64,000 nt of DNA from an uncultured Eubacteriales bacterium. GTDB lineage: Bacteria; Bacillota; Clostridia; Oscillospirales; CAG-272. The stretch is from assembly GCA_958352145.1 (NCBI GenBank), contig CATWNM010000004.1, forward strand, positions 30,673 through 94,672, read 5' to 3'. Under the pieces are notes generated by a model. That model was not told the origin of the DNA and ran no database searches. It worked only from the letters and a program-made list of their open reading frames with translations. This document shows, one piece after another, positions 24,070 to 32,542 of this stretch; position 1 is the stretch's first letter, and each line of letters opens with the position of its first letter. A program made the translations under genes and the position numbers.

Positions 24070-25524
24070 ATGCAGATGGTCAGGCATCCCCGCCGTGCGG
24101 CCAAAATGCGGGTTCGGCTGTTCGCGGCTTTTGTCGCGTTTGTGCTGATTGTGATTTTTCTGATATGGAGCTTCCAGATTTTTTTGCTGGATCAGTTTTA
24201 TTACCAGGTGACGAAAAACCGGATGGAGACAGCTTCCTACCAAATTGAGGCGGCCTATCGCGAAGACGCCGGAAATTTTGTCAAAAATATCTATAATATC
24301 AGCGTCAATAATGAATTCTGCATCAGCGTATTCGGCAGTGACGGCAAACTGATTACTTCCGCGGATGTGGGCGGAGGGTGCATTATCCATAATGTCGGCG
24401 ACAATCTTTTAAATCAGCTTTATGCGGCTGCGCTGGAAAACGGCGGCTCTTATTTTCACCGCGCTTCTTTAGAAGGATTTCAGGACGGAGAAAGCAGCCG
24501 CACCTTGTTTTCGGGCAGCCGTTACAGCGTGCGCGACCGGCTTTTGTATGCTGCGGTGCGGCAGACCGGCACGGATCTATTGATTATGCTGTTCGACGGT
24601 CCGGTCACGCCGGTCAATATGATTAAAGGCGCGCTGGCGCTGCAGCTAATGTTCGTCACCGTGATTATGACCGTGCTTGCGGGCTGTATGGCCAATCTGT
24701 TGGCCAAGCGCCTGTCCCAGCCGATCGCTGAGGTGAACCGCGCCGCGAAAAAATTGACGGCAGGGGAGTACGACGTTCAGTTTTCGGGCGAGGGGTATCG
24801 GGAGATCCGCGAGCTTTCAGACACGCTGAACCGTGCGGCGCAGGATCTGCAGCGAACCGACCGTATGCAGAAGGAACTGATCGCCAATATTTCGCATGAT
24901 CTGCGCACGCCGCTTACCTTGATTACCGGCTATTGCGAAATGATGCGTGATATCGAAGGGGAGAATACGCCGGAAAATATGCAGGTCGTTTTGGACGAGA
25001 CTGCCCGTCTGTCCTCGCTGGTCAGCGATCTGATTGATCTTTCCAAATATCAGAGCGGGGCGCAGAAATTGGAAATCGAGAGCGTGGACATGGATTTTCT
25101 GATCCTTGAAACCGTAGAGCGGTTCCGCAAGCTGCTGGCGGGCAAGGATTATACGTTCTTATACGAGAGCACCGGACCGAAATTTGCAAAGTGCGATAAG
25201 AAACGGATTTTACAGGTGATTTATAATCTGATCAACAATGCGGTCAATTATGCCGGCGAAGACAAAACTGTTGTGCTGCGGCTGTCCGACGCGCCGGGCG
25301 GCAAATGCCGCGTCGAGGTGAGCGACCATGGAGAGGGCATCGCCAAAGAAGATCTGCCGTATATTTTCGATCGGTATTATAAGGTGGACAAGGTGCATAA
25401 GCGCGCGGTCACCGGTACGGGGCTCGGTCTTTCGATCGTCAAGAATATTTTGCAGGCGCACGGCGCGCAGTTTGGCGTACAGAGCGAAGTAGGAGAGGGC
25501 AGTACGTTTTACTTTGAAATTTGA
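24070..25524 (+). CDS. Membrane sensor histidine kinase
   Basis: A 484-residue kinase with two membrane segments (about 17-40 and 190-212), an extracellular domain between them with no recognised fold, a HAMP linker (RLSQPIAEVNRAAKKL), the HisKA phosphoacceptor His276 in NISHDLRTPLTLI, and an HATPase domain with N box NLINNAVNYA, G1 DHGEGIA and G2 GTGLGLSIVK. It starts three bases after the response regulator stop and is its partner. Confidence 0.95.
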   Translation: MQMVRHPRRAAKMRVRLFAAFVAFVLIVIFLIWSFQIFLLDQFYYQVTKNRMETASYQIEAAYREDAGNFVKNIYNISVNNEFCISVFGSDGKLITSADVGGGCIIHNVGDNLLNQLYAAALENGGSYFHRASLEGFQDGESSRTLFSGSRYSVRDRLLYAAVRQTGTDLLIMLFDGPVTPVNMIKGALALQLMFVTVIMTVLAGCMANLLAKRLSQPIAEVNRAAKKLTAGEYDVQFSGEGYREIRELSDTLNRAAQDLQRTDRMQKELIANISHDLRTPLTLITGYCEMMRDIEGENTPENMQVVLDETARLSSLVSDLIDLSKYQSGAQKLEIESVDMDFLILETVERFRKLLAGKDYTFLYESTGPKFAKCDKKRILQVIYNLINNAVNYAGEDKTVVLRLSDAPGGKCRVEVSDHGEGIAKEDLPYIFDRYYKVDKVHKRAVTGTGLGLSIVKNILQAHGAQFGVQSEVGEGSTFYFEI

Positions 25525-25592
25525 GAGAAACGCAGAAAAATTTTCTTCGTGCACGGGTATGGCGCTTTGCGGCGCATAAATTCCTGTATAAT

Positions 25593-25635
25593 CAAAAGCC
25601 GCATTTTCCGTCCTAGCCGGAAAATGCGGCTTTTG
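25593..25635. terminator. Bidirectional terminator after the two-component operon
   Basis: Perfect 18-base stem (25593-25610 with 25618-25635) with TTTTG on the plus side and A-rich start; also placed to stop leftward transcription from the TIGR04086 gene. Confidence 0.8.
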
Positions 25636-25646
25636 ATGTTGGGTTT

Positions 25647-26051
25647 TCATCTTTTTCGTTTGTGTTTGCGGCTTTGTTCTTTTGCGCCAAGCAGCGCGCC
25701 GCCTGCCGCAAGAAATGTGCCGAGACCGGCGAGTATCACTTCTTTGATAAAGCTGTCGCCGCCAAATGCGACGGATGCGGCGATGACCAGCAAAAGAACG
25801 GCGCCTGCGGCCATGATCCCGCACATGAACTTTTGGTCGGGTGCGCTTTTCGCGCCGATAAACCCGCAAAACAGCATAGTTAGTCCGAAAGCAATTTCTC
25901 CGTAAAGGGACAAATTTGCGGTAGGATCTTCTCCGGCGTTTGCCACCGCGCAGAAGATGAGACAGAGTATGAGGGCAAACACCAGCGTGATCCCTACCGT
26001 TATTGCGGTCCGCACCGATAAGGGAAGTTTGCCCAACGACCGTTTTGACAT
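25647..26051 (-). CDS. TIGR04086-family membrane protein
   Basis: A 134-residue membrane protein with four predicted membrane segments and a very basic tail (GAKEQSRKHKRKR). The start at 26051 has GGAGG upstream; an upstream extension is not supported. Proteins of this TIGR family are regularly found beside yajC in Clostridia, as here, but a function has not been established. An internal terminator between it and yajC may make expression uneven. Confidence 0.8.
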   Translation of the reverse strand: MSKRSLGKLPLSVRTAITVGITLVFALILCLIFCAVANAGEDPTANLSLYGEIAFGLTMLFCGFIGAKSAPDQKFMCGIMAAGAVLLLVIAASVAFGGDSFIKEVILAGLGTFLAAGGALLGAKEQSRKHKRKR

Positions 26052-26191
26052 AGCAGCCTCCACTTTTTTTGATACAGCATATGCGGCGGCGACGGATAAT
26101 AGAACGCGATGCGCCTCAAAATCTGGGCGAAAGCGGGGCGGCATTTGGATGCATTCCGCGTCGGATAGGCGCTTGTCCTTGTTTAGGGGAT

Positions 26192-26219
26192 AAAAAAGAC
26201 GGCTGTCGCCGCCTTTTTT
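26192..26219 (-). terminator. Hairpin between yajC and TIGR04086 gene
   Basis: Twelve-base stem (26192-26203 with 26208-26219, one wobble), A-rich on one side and T-rich on the other. It would reduce transcription from yajC into the next gene on the minus strand. Confidence 0.65.
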
Positions 26220-26285
26220 CGTTTTTTATTTTAATGTTCCGCACACATTCTTCGATCAGCCGAAGATGCTGCTTGGACGCTTTTT

Positions 26286-26654
26286 TTATGCGTTTGATTC
26301 TTCCGACGCCTTCTTTTTGTCGGCGGCGCTGACATCTACGCTGCGCACGGCGCTTTTGAGCAGGCGCATTTTTGTGCCGGCTTTGCTGGTTTCGATGGTA
26401 ATGGTCTCATCCTTGATGGATACGATTTCTCCGATAATTCCGCCAATAGTTGTGATTTCGTCGCCTACCGAAAGAGAGTCCCGCATATTCTGCGCTTCTT
26501 TTTCCTGCTTTTTCTGCGGACGGATCAAAAGAAAATAAAAAATTGCGACCATGACGACCAGCATCAGAATCGTTGGCAGTGTGCTGGCCAGACCTCCGGT
26601 CCCGGTTGCTGCATCGGATGCCGCATCTGTGGCGTCCAGAAAGAATTTGAACAT
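26286..26654 (-). CDS. yajC: Preprotein translocase subunit YajC
   Basis: A 122-residue YajC: one membrane helix at about 27-45 (LPTILMLVVMVAIFYFLLIRP, split by Pro) followed by QKKQEKEAQNMRDSL and the conserved cytosolic core GDEITTIGGIIGEIVSI. It associates with SecDF in the Sec translocon. CGGAGG precedes the ATG. A Ala/Asp/Thr-rich N-terminal tail before the helix is typical of Clostridia. Confidence 0.95.
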   Translation of the reverse strand: MFKFFLDATDAASDAATGTGGLASTLPTILMLVVMVAIFYFLLIRPQKKQEKEAQNMRDSLSVGDEITTIGGIIGEIVSIKDETITIETSKAGTKMRLLKSAVRSVDVSAADKKKASEESNA

Positions 26655-26694
26655 TGAAAGCCTCCGTAATTTTATATTTCAGAAATTCTTTTTC

Positions 26695-26724
26695 ATTATA
26701 CTATAGGAATGTATGGATTTGCAA
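26695..26724 (-). promoter_or_regulatory. Promoter of yajC
   Basis: On the minus strand TTGCAA (26724-26719), 18-base spacer, TATAAT (26700-26695). Confidence 0.7.
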
Positions 26725-26793
26725 GTCTTTTTTCAAAATTCACCTGCAGCGCACAAAAATTACAAAAAAGGCTAAAAATTTCAGGGAAATGAC

Positions 26794-26822
26794 TTTACAA
26801 ATTTTAGCGGACATGCTATAAT
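26794..26822 (+). promoter_or_regulatory. Promoter of the uracil permease leader
   Basis: TTTACA (26794-26799), 17-base spacer, TATAAT (26817-26822). Transcription would begin around 26830, just before the PyrR-type leader. Confidence 0.8.
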
Positions 26823-26836
26823 GACCACAGTAAAAA

Positions 26837-26932
26837 ATCTTTAAGAGCGGTACGAGAGACCGGCAAGATTTATAGAGATGCGCCGCGCGCGTTTGCCGAT
26901 CTTGCAGGTTTTTACGGGCAGGATTTTTTTTT
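26837..26932 (+). promoter_or_regulatory. PyrR-type transcription attenuator
   Basis: A leader with exclusive structures. The PyrR-binding hairpin has outer pairs ATCTT/AAGAT (26837-26841, 26865-26869), inner pairs CGGT/ACCG and the loop ACGAGAG (26852-26858), fitting the known NGNGAG motif. The terminator stem is ATCTTGC (26899-26905) with GCAGGAT (26918-26924), followed by nine Ts. GCAAGAT (26863-26869) can instead pair with ATCTTGC as the antiterminator. High UMP bound to PyrR would favour termination. Confidence 0.85.
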
Positions 26933-26972
26933 GCCCGCGTCGCTGCTCGAGGAGAACTATGTGGAGGATTTT

Positions 26973-28409
26973 ATGAGCAACAGCAAAAACGCGATCCCCG
27001 AAACCGGCATTTATGACGCACGCAAGCTTGGTGTGCCGAAAATGCTTATTCTCGGCCTGCAGCACTTATTCGCCATGTTCGGCGCAACGGTTCTTGTGCC
27101 GCTTCTGACAGGCCTCAGCATTTCGTCCACACTTCTCTTCGCCGGACTCGGAACCCTGTTTTTCCATCTGGTTACCGGCGGGAAAGTGCCTGCGTTTCTC
27201 GGTTCTTCTTTTGCGTTTCTCGGCGGCTATGGCGCGATTACCGGTCTTGCGGACGAAACGATGTCTACGTCGCAGCTATTGCCGTATGCTTGCCTCGGTG
27301 TTGCCTGCGCAGGGCTTGTATATCTGATTCTTGCGGCGCTGATTAAGTTCATCGGCGCAAATAAAGTGATGCGTTTTTTCCCGCCTGTCGTGACCGGTCC
27401 GATCATCATTGCAATTGGGCTTGGCCTTGCGGGTTCGGCGGTCAGCAACTGCCAGACAAACTGGCTGGTTGCGCTGATTGCGCTGGCGATTATCATTATT
27501 TTCAATGTATGGGGACGCGGTATGGCAAAGATCGTGCCGATCCTGCTTGGCGTTCTCGGTTCCTGTGCGTGTGCGGCGATTTTGGCTGCGTGCTTCGGCC
27601 AGACGGTCGAGGTGGACGGCGCACAATATATAGCGATTGCCGGAAAGGAAAATCTTCTTCTGTTTTCATCGGCGGCGCTGGAGCAGTTGAAAAGCGCTGC
27701 GTGGATTGGTCTACCTTTCAAGTGGCAGGATACCGTTTTCTCAATTGATTGGTCAAATTCTTCTTTAATTATCAGTTCCATTGTGGCAATCGTTCCGATC
27801 TCTCTTGCGACGATGATGGAGCATATCGGCGATATTTCCGCGATTTCTTCGACCGTCGGCAAGAATTTCATTGCTGATCCTGGACTTCATCGCACGCTGC
27901 TCGGCGACGGTCTGGCAACGACCTTTGCCTCCCTGTTCGGCGCGCCTGCCAATACGACTTATGGCGAGAATACGGGCGTGCTTGCGCTTTCCAAGGTCTA
28001 TGATCCGCGCGTCATTCGCATTGCGGCGGTGTTTGCGGCGGTGCTGTCATTCTGCCCGAAGTTTGCCGCCGTTGTGAATTTGATTCCCACGGCCGTTATC
28101 GGCGGCATATCCTTTGTGCTGTACGGCATGATCTCGGCCATCGGCGTACGCAATGTCGTTGAGAATAAGGTAGATTTTACAAAGAGCCGCAATTTGATCG
28201 TGGCCGCCATCATTCTTGTATGCGCGCTTGGGCTGGGTTCGGTCAGCTTTACCGTTGGCGGCATTGCGATCACGCTGTCGGCGTTGGCGGTGGCTTCCAT
28301 TGCGGGAATCGTCCTGAACGCCGTTCTCCCGGGCAAGGACTATGAGTTCGGCCGGGATGAGGGCGGCGCGCAGGCCGTGGATTTCCAGATCAACTCCTCA
28401 AAAAAATAA
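26973..28409 (+). CDS. uraA: Uracil permease (NCS2 family)
   Basis: A 478-residue polytopic permease importing uracil with protons. It starts at 26973 with GGAGG upstream; an upstream in-frame region belongs to the attenuator. Family motifs include LGLQHLFAMFGATVLVP, FLGSSFAFLGGYG, ISLATMMEHIGDISAISS and GAPANTTYGENTGVLALS, the last two being transport-site helices of UraA/PyrP. The PyrR-type leader ties it to pyrimidine status. It is a single-gene unit ending in a hairpin. Confidence 0.95.
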   Translation: MSNSKNAIPETGIYDARKLGVPKMLILGLQHLFAMFGATVLVPLLTGLSISSTLLFAGLGTLFFHLVTGGKVPAFLGSSFAFLGGYGAITGLADETMSTSQLLPYACLGVACAGLVYLILAALIKFIGANKVMRFFPPVVTGPIIIAIGLGLAGSAVSNCQTNWLVALIALAIIIIFNVWGRGMAKIVPILLGVLGSCACAAILAACFGQTVEVDGAQYIAIAGKENLLLFSSAALEQLKSAAWIGLPFKWQDTVFSIDWSNSSLIISSIVAIVPISLATMMEHIGDISAISSTVGKNFIADPGLHRTLLGDGLATTFASLFGAPANTTYGENTGVLALSKVYDPRVIRIAAVFAAVLSFCPKFAAVVNLIPTAVIGGISFVLYGMISAIGVRNVVENKVDFTKSRNLIVAAIILVCALGLGSVSFTVGGIAITLSALAVASIAGIVLNAVLPGKDYEFGRDEGGAQAVDFQINSSKK

Positions 28410-28506
28410 ATTTGATTTTGAAAATACGAGCTTGTTGTATTCCCTTTGATTTTTCGACGGGCAAGTCTTGGTGCAAAAAAAAAAAAAAGCGGGCTTGTCC
28501 GGCCGG

Positions 28507-28555
28507 AATGCGCATACAGCGCGGGCTTTGCGCCGCGCTGTATGCGCATTTTTAT
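28507..28555 (+). terminator. Terminator of uracil permease gene
   Basis: Perfect 18-base stem (28507-28524 with 28533-28550) and a T-rich tail. Confidence 0.85.
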
Positions 28556-28678
28556 TGGATTGCTTTGTTTCATATACTTTTTGGACGGGCTTCGCAGCGG
28601 TAAAAATTACCGGCGTATTTTTGTCGTTTTGCACACATTTTTGCGGTGATTTTTTACGGATGCGCAAGCGACGAGAGG

Positions 28679-28707
28679 TTGAAAAGATCTGGAAACTGTG
28701 CTATAAT
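28679..28707 (+). promoter_or_regulatory. Promoter of D,D-carboxypeptidase gene
   Basis: TTGAAA (28679-28684), 17-base spacer, TATAAT (28702-28707), 43 bases before the start codon. Confidence 0.8.
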
Positions 28708-28750
28708 GAAACATGAAATGATTGAAAGAATATGAAAAGGTGCTGTAGGA

Positions 28751-29872
28751 ATGGCTGATATGAAATCTGCCGGGCGCGCTTCCTTTCCTGAGGAGCATCG
28801 GGGGCGTTCTAGACGTCCCGCTCCACATGTACGGGAGCCGTTTCGCGCGTTTCCTAAAGTGGTCGGCATATTGCTGATCATTTTGTTTTTGTCTCTGATT
28901 GTGATGTTTTGTTTGTTTTCCGCGCTCAGTTATCGCCGTCATGCGCAGCAAGCGGAGGCTGATGCGCTCGTGGCCGAGATTGAAGCGCAGCGTCAGCTTT
29001 TGGCGTTGGCCGATGCGCAGGCGTCGGTTGTCTTGCCGGTCGAGGAACCGAAGATCGCGTATGCCGCGTATACGCCGGACAGCCGGCAGCTTGGCGGTGT
29101 GATTGACAGTGAATATGCTATTTTAATCGATCAGGAGAGCAACACGGTACTGGCTTCTCTGAATGGGGACAAGCGTATTTATCCCGCCTCCATGACAAAA
29201 GTGATGACGTTGATCGTTGCCGTGGAGCATATGCCGGAGTTGAATGAACTCTATACGTTCAGTTATGAGATTATCAATCCGGTTGTGGAGGCAGGCGCTT
29301 CTGTCGCGGGTTTTTCTTCAGGAGAGACTGTGACGCTTTTGGATCTTTTGTATGGCGCGGGGCTGCCGTCCGGCGCGGATGCGACTGCGGCCATAGCCGA
29401 CTATGTGGCGGGCTCCGAAACGCTGTTTGCCGAGTTGATGAACGAAAAGGCCGGCGCGCTCGGCCTTAAAGATACGCATTTTGTGAACGCCAGCGGCCTG
29501 CATGATAATGACCATTATTCCACTCCGCACGACATTGCTTTGATTTTTGAATATGCCATGCAAATTCCGCTGATCCGGGAGGTTTTGTCGACGTATCAAT
29601 ATACGACGACGCCGACCGAGCAGCATCCGGAGGGGCTCCTTTTGACCAGTACGCTTTTTAGCCGTGTGCGCGGGGACGAGCCCGGAAACGCCGTTATCGT
29701 AGCCGGCAAAACAGGATATACGCTGGAAGGAAAAAATTGCTTGGTCTCCATGGCGCAGACGCCTGACGGACGTTCGTATATATTGGTTACGGCGAGCGCT
29801 TCGGGCAAATATGCGCCGGTTTATGATGCGATCGACGTTTATCGCGACTATCTCCCGGACGCAGAGGGGTAA
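28751..29872 (+). CDS. Serine-type D-alanyl-D-alanine carboxypeptidase
   Basis: A 373-residue penicillin-binding protein trimming pentapeptides outside the membrane. An Arg/Pro-rich cytoplasmic tail is followed by one membrane segment (about 37-59), a coiled-coil stretch (65-95) and a peptidase S11 domain. Active-site motifs are Ser147-Met-Thr-Lys150, then Ser207-Gly-Ala209 where most relatives have Ser-x-Asn, and Lys320-Thr-Gly. The missing Asn is read directly (PSGADATAA). It is anchored by its N-terminus; there is no C-terminal amphipathic helix as in DacA. Transcribed alone. Confidence 0.9.
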   Translation: MADMKSAGRASFPEEHRGRSRRPAPHVREPFRAFPKVVGILLIILFLSLIVMFCLFSALSYRRHAQQAEADALVAEIEAQRQLLALADAQASVVLPVEEPKIAYAAYTPDSRQLGGVIDSEYAILIDQESNTVLASLNGDKRIYPASMTKVMTLIVAVEHMPELNELYTFSYEIINPVVEAGASVAGFSSGETVTLLDLLYGAGLPSGADATAAIADYVAGSETLFAELMNEKAGALGLKDTHFVNASGLHDNDHYSTPHDIALIFEYAMQIPLIREVLSTYQYTTTPTEQHPEGLLLTSTLFSRVRGDEPGNAVIVAGKTGYTLEGKNCLVSMAQTPDGRSYILVTASASGKYAPVYDAIDVYRDYLPDAEG

Positions 29873-29904
29873 AAAACGACTGAAAAAAGTGGCTGATTTT
29901 GATA

Positions 29905-29956
29905 TTGTTACGAGCCTTATCTTATTGTATACTTATAATAGGATAAGGCTCGTAAC
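29905..29956 (+). promoter_or_regulatory. Promoter embedded in a 15-base-arm inverted repeat
   Basis: TTGTTA (29905-29910), 17-base spacer, TATACT (29928-29933). A perfect inverted repeat with 15-base arms (29907-29921 and 29942-29956) and a 20-base centre encloses the promoter: one arm is in the spacer, the other directly before the ribosome site. A dimeric or looping regulator could hold the promoter shut. Confidence 0.7.
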
Positions 29957-29968
29957 ATGGAGGTTTTT

Positions 29969-32428
29969 ATGAAAAAGTACATAAGAATCATCAGCTTTCT
30001 ATTGCTTTTGACTCTTTTTTCACCGACTGTAAACGCCAGCGGCCTGCTGATCGCTTCGGCTGACGTACAGTCGAACGCTTTGTCAGCGCAAGCGAGCGCG
30101 GAGGCCTTGAACCGGCTGGGATTGGTGCAGGGATACGCGACGGCGGACGGCCGCGTGGACTTTGCGCTGGAGGACAGCCTGACGCGCGCGCAGGCGATCG
30201 CGCTTGTGGTGCGCTTTCTCGGCGCTGAGGCCGAGGCCGCCGGCGGAAACTATACGCATCCGTTTGAGGACGTGCCCGCATGGGCCGCGCCTTACGTAGG
30301 CTATGCCTATGCAAACAAAATTACGCAGGGTGTCGGGAATTCCCGCTTCGGCACCGATGAAGTGATCGGGGAGGCGGCGTTTCTGACCAGCTTTCTGCGC
30401 GTGCTCGGTTACGAGGATAAAAACGACGACAGCGGGGATTTTATATGGAGTGATCCGTTTGCGCTGGCCAAGACCGCGGGGTTGACCGAAAACAGCGCGG
30501 CGGGCGCCGATTTCCGCCGTGGAGACGCGTTTGACATCTGTTACCGCGCGCTCACCGCCACCCCGAAATCCGGAGACTCTGTCGCTGCGCGTTTGATTTC
30601 GAAAGGAATCTTTACAGAGGAGCTTTTTGAGGCTGTGATGGATCAAGAGGACATAGGATCTGTAAGCGAAGAAACGGTCATTACGCCGATTGGGTTTCTT
30701 AATACCAAGGGAACGGACGGCGACCACGCGGAGGATAATTTTCTGACCGCGTCGCTGGAGATCGATTACCGCGCAAGTGTGACGCTTTCCTCGTCGACGA
30801 CCGGCTATTTTCGATATGATCAGGTTTGGTATCCGCGCGTAAAAAAAGTAAAAGACGATTTGTACCTGCTCCTGTATCATCACGGGAACTACGGCACGCA
30901 TTTGTATTATGCGACGAGCAGTGACGGGATCAACTGGAATGCGCCGCAAGTCTTTTATAACTCGGGGCTGAGTGAGTTCACCTATACGGACGGCTCGCTC
31001 GCGGGGACGACGGATCGTTATTTCGCGGCGAATCCGGATGCCTGCGTGCTGGATAACGGCGATATTTTGGTGGTCTATTCCCTGCGTCCGAACAAGGGAT
31101 ATAACAAGCAGGAATACATAGATTTAAACGGCATTTATCTGGTGCGTGGGCAAGTCGATTCTAAGAATCGGATTACCTGGTCAAGCCCGACCCGCATCTA
31201 TACCGGGCAGACATGGGAGCCGTATTTGCTTCAGCGCTCGAACGGGCAGATCGAACTGTATTTTACGCAGATCGCACCGTATATCGCAAAATACGGGTTT
31301 GACACGGTCAAGCGCTCCAGTTGTACAGGTTTCGCTGTATCTACGGACGGCGGCTATAGCTGGACGCCGGATGTGCAGCCGGGAGACACGAATTATTATT
31401 CGGCGGGGCGCATTTTCCAGCAGAGCATCGGAACCCGAAACGGCGCGCCGTATTTTTCCGGGCAGATGCCGGTCGCGGTGGAGCTATATAATGGGAAAAC
31501 GCTTTTGGCCGTGGAAATACACGAACAAAACGACACGTATTGGATTTCATATGCAACGAGCGAGGAAAACGGGGTTTGGAATAACCTTGGGCTGGAAGAG
31601 GTTGGACCGAGCAGTACGCGGGCAAGCGTGTATAAAGCGGCGGCGCCGTATCTTGCCAGATTCTTTTCGGGAGAGACCTATTTGACCTACGGCCTGAGCC
31701 AGCAGACCCGCGGGCGGGTCGGCAGTCCGGACGGGACGGCGTTCTCCAGTACAGAGGCTGTGATGATTCCCGGCGGAAAAGGCGCGTGGGGTGCCAGCGA
31801 GATCGTCGGCTCGCACTGTGTGCTGACGGTAAATGCGGGTCCGGTGGACGAGGTGCGGGGAATTCGGATGACGTATGCGTACCTGAATCACCGCGTGAAT
31901 GCGCCGGCGTGTACGGTGCGTGTGGATGGGTACACCACAGACTGGGCGGACAACACCGACGCGCTCTTTGTGGGGAGCGCGTCGCAGGCGCAGGTCACGC
32001 TGCGCACCGCGCATGATAGTGAGAATGTCTATTTTCTCGTGTCGCGGCTGGACGATTATATCAACGAAAAGGATGCGGCGATTGTGGCCGTGGCTGCGGG
32101 CGATACGGGCTATTATCAGATCATACTGGATCTTTCCGGGATTCAGTCGATCGACTACTATGAAAATGGAAAGCTGAAGCAGTCTTTGAGCGGCGGCGAG
32201 GCCGTGGTCAAGGTGCTGGGCACTACCGGCGATAACACCGATCTCGACGAGGGAGTTGTCACGGAGGTTTCGATTCCGAAATCCCTTTTGGGGCTTACCG
32301 GAGAAGACCGCTTCAGCGTGCGGCTGGCACTTTCCAACGACGACGGAACCGGCACGATTGTCAGTGACACTTTCACCGGCGTTTCCGTGCTCTCTTCTTC
32401 GTTGTGGCCTGCGGTTGTGCTCGACTGA
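29969..32428 (+). CDS. S-layer-anchored sialidase-like beta-propeller protein with CBM9
   Basis: An 819-residue secreted protein. The start at 29969 fits GGAGG at 29959-29963. Signal peptide 1-24 ends VNASG. Residues about 40-215 are three SLH repeats (SLTRAQAIALVVRFLG, FEDVPAWAAPYVGYAYA) that bind cell-wall polymers. Residues 235-625 form a beta-propeller with Asp boxes SSDGINW and STDGGYSW as in sialidases and other exo-glycosidases. Residues 647-819 resemble a family 9 carbohydrate-binding module. The substrate is unknown. The C-terminal 562 bases are nearly identical to those of the next gene. Confidence 0.8.
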   Translation: MKKYIRIISFLLLLTLFSPTVNASGLLIASADVQSNALSAQASAEALNRLGLVQGYATADGRVDFALEDSLTRAQAIALVVRFLGAEAEAAGGNYTHPFEDVPAWAAPYVGYAYANKITQGVGNSRFGTDEVIGEAAFLTSFLRVLGYEDKNDDSGDFIWSDPFALAKTAGLTENSAAGADFRRGDAFDICYRALTATPKSGDSVAARLISKGIFTEELFEAVMDQEDIGSVSEETVITPIGFLNTKGTDGDHAEDNFLTASLEIDYRASVTLSSSTTGYFRYDQVWYPRVKKVKDDLYLLLYHHGNYGTHLYYATSSDGINWNAPQVFYNSGLSEFTYTDGSLAGTTDRYFAANPDACVLDNGDILVVYSLRPNKGYNKQEYIDLNGIYLVRGQVDSKNRITWSSPTRIYTGQTWEPYLLQRSNGQIELYFTQIAPYIAKYGFDTVKRSSCTGFAVSTDGGYSWTPDVQPGDTNYYSAGRIFQQSIGTRNGAPYFSGQMPVAVELYNGKTLLAVEIHEQNDTYWISYATSEENGVWNNLGLEEVGPSSTRASVYKAAAPYLARFFSGETYLTYGLSQQTRGRVGSPDGTAFSSTEAVMIPGGKGAWGASEIVGSHCVLTVNAGPVDEVRGIRMTYAYLNHRVNAPACTVRVDGYTTDWADNTDALFVGSASQAQVTLRTAHDSENVYFLVSRLDDYINEKDAAIVAVAAGDTGYYQIILDLSGIQSIDYYENGKLKQSLSGGEAVVKVLGTTGDNTDLDEGVVTEVSIPKSLLGLTGEDRFSVRLALSNDDGTGTIVSDTFTGVSVLSSSLWPAVVLD
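31867..32428 (+). repeat. Direct repeat copy 1 (CBM9 region)
   Basis: 562 bases that match 33916-34477 without gaps, with five differences seen by eye. It covers the carbohydrate-binding module to the stop codon. Confidence 0.95.
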
Positions 32429-32542
32429 ATAAAATTGGATGAACATGCGCGCTGCGCGTTTTAAACTGTTTGCGAATGGGTTGGGCGGAGTGCCTTTCAA
32501 AAGACCGGCGCGCAGAAGCGGGATTACAGGAAAGGGAAAGGC

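Larger units (their letters stand above)
28410..28750. other. Intergenic region with terminator, A tract and promoter
   Basis: Contains a run of 14 As (28476-28489), an 18-base perfect terminator stem (28507-28524 with 28533-28550) followed by TTTTTATT, and the promoter of the carboxypeptidase gene. No gene is supported. Confidence 0.6.

Noticed and set aside
22345..24390. 681-codon open frame on the minus strand
   Set aside because: It lies opposite the HtrA and response-regulator genes, which have full catalytic motifs; its product is His/Arg/Ile-rich with no domain, typical of antisense to GC-rich third positions.
28476..28489. Run of 14 As as a regulatory or phase-variable tract
   Set aside because: It lies in non-coding DNA between a stop and a terminator; could matter only by chance, and such runs are prone to sequencing error.
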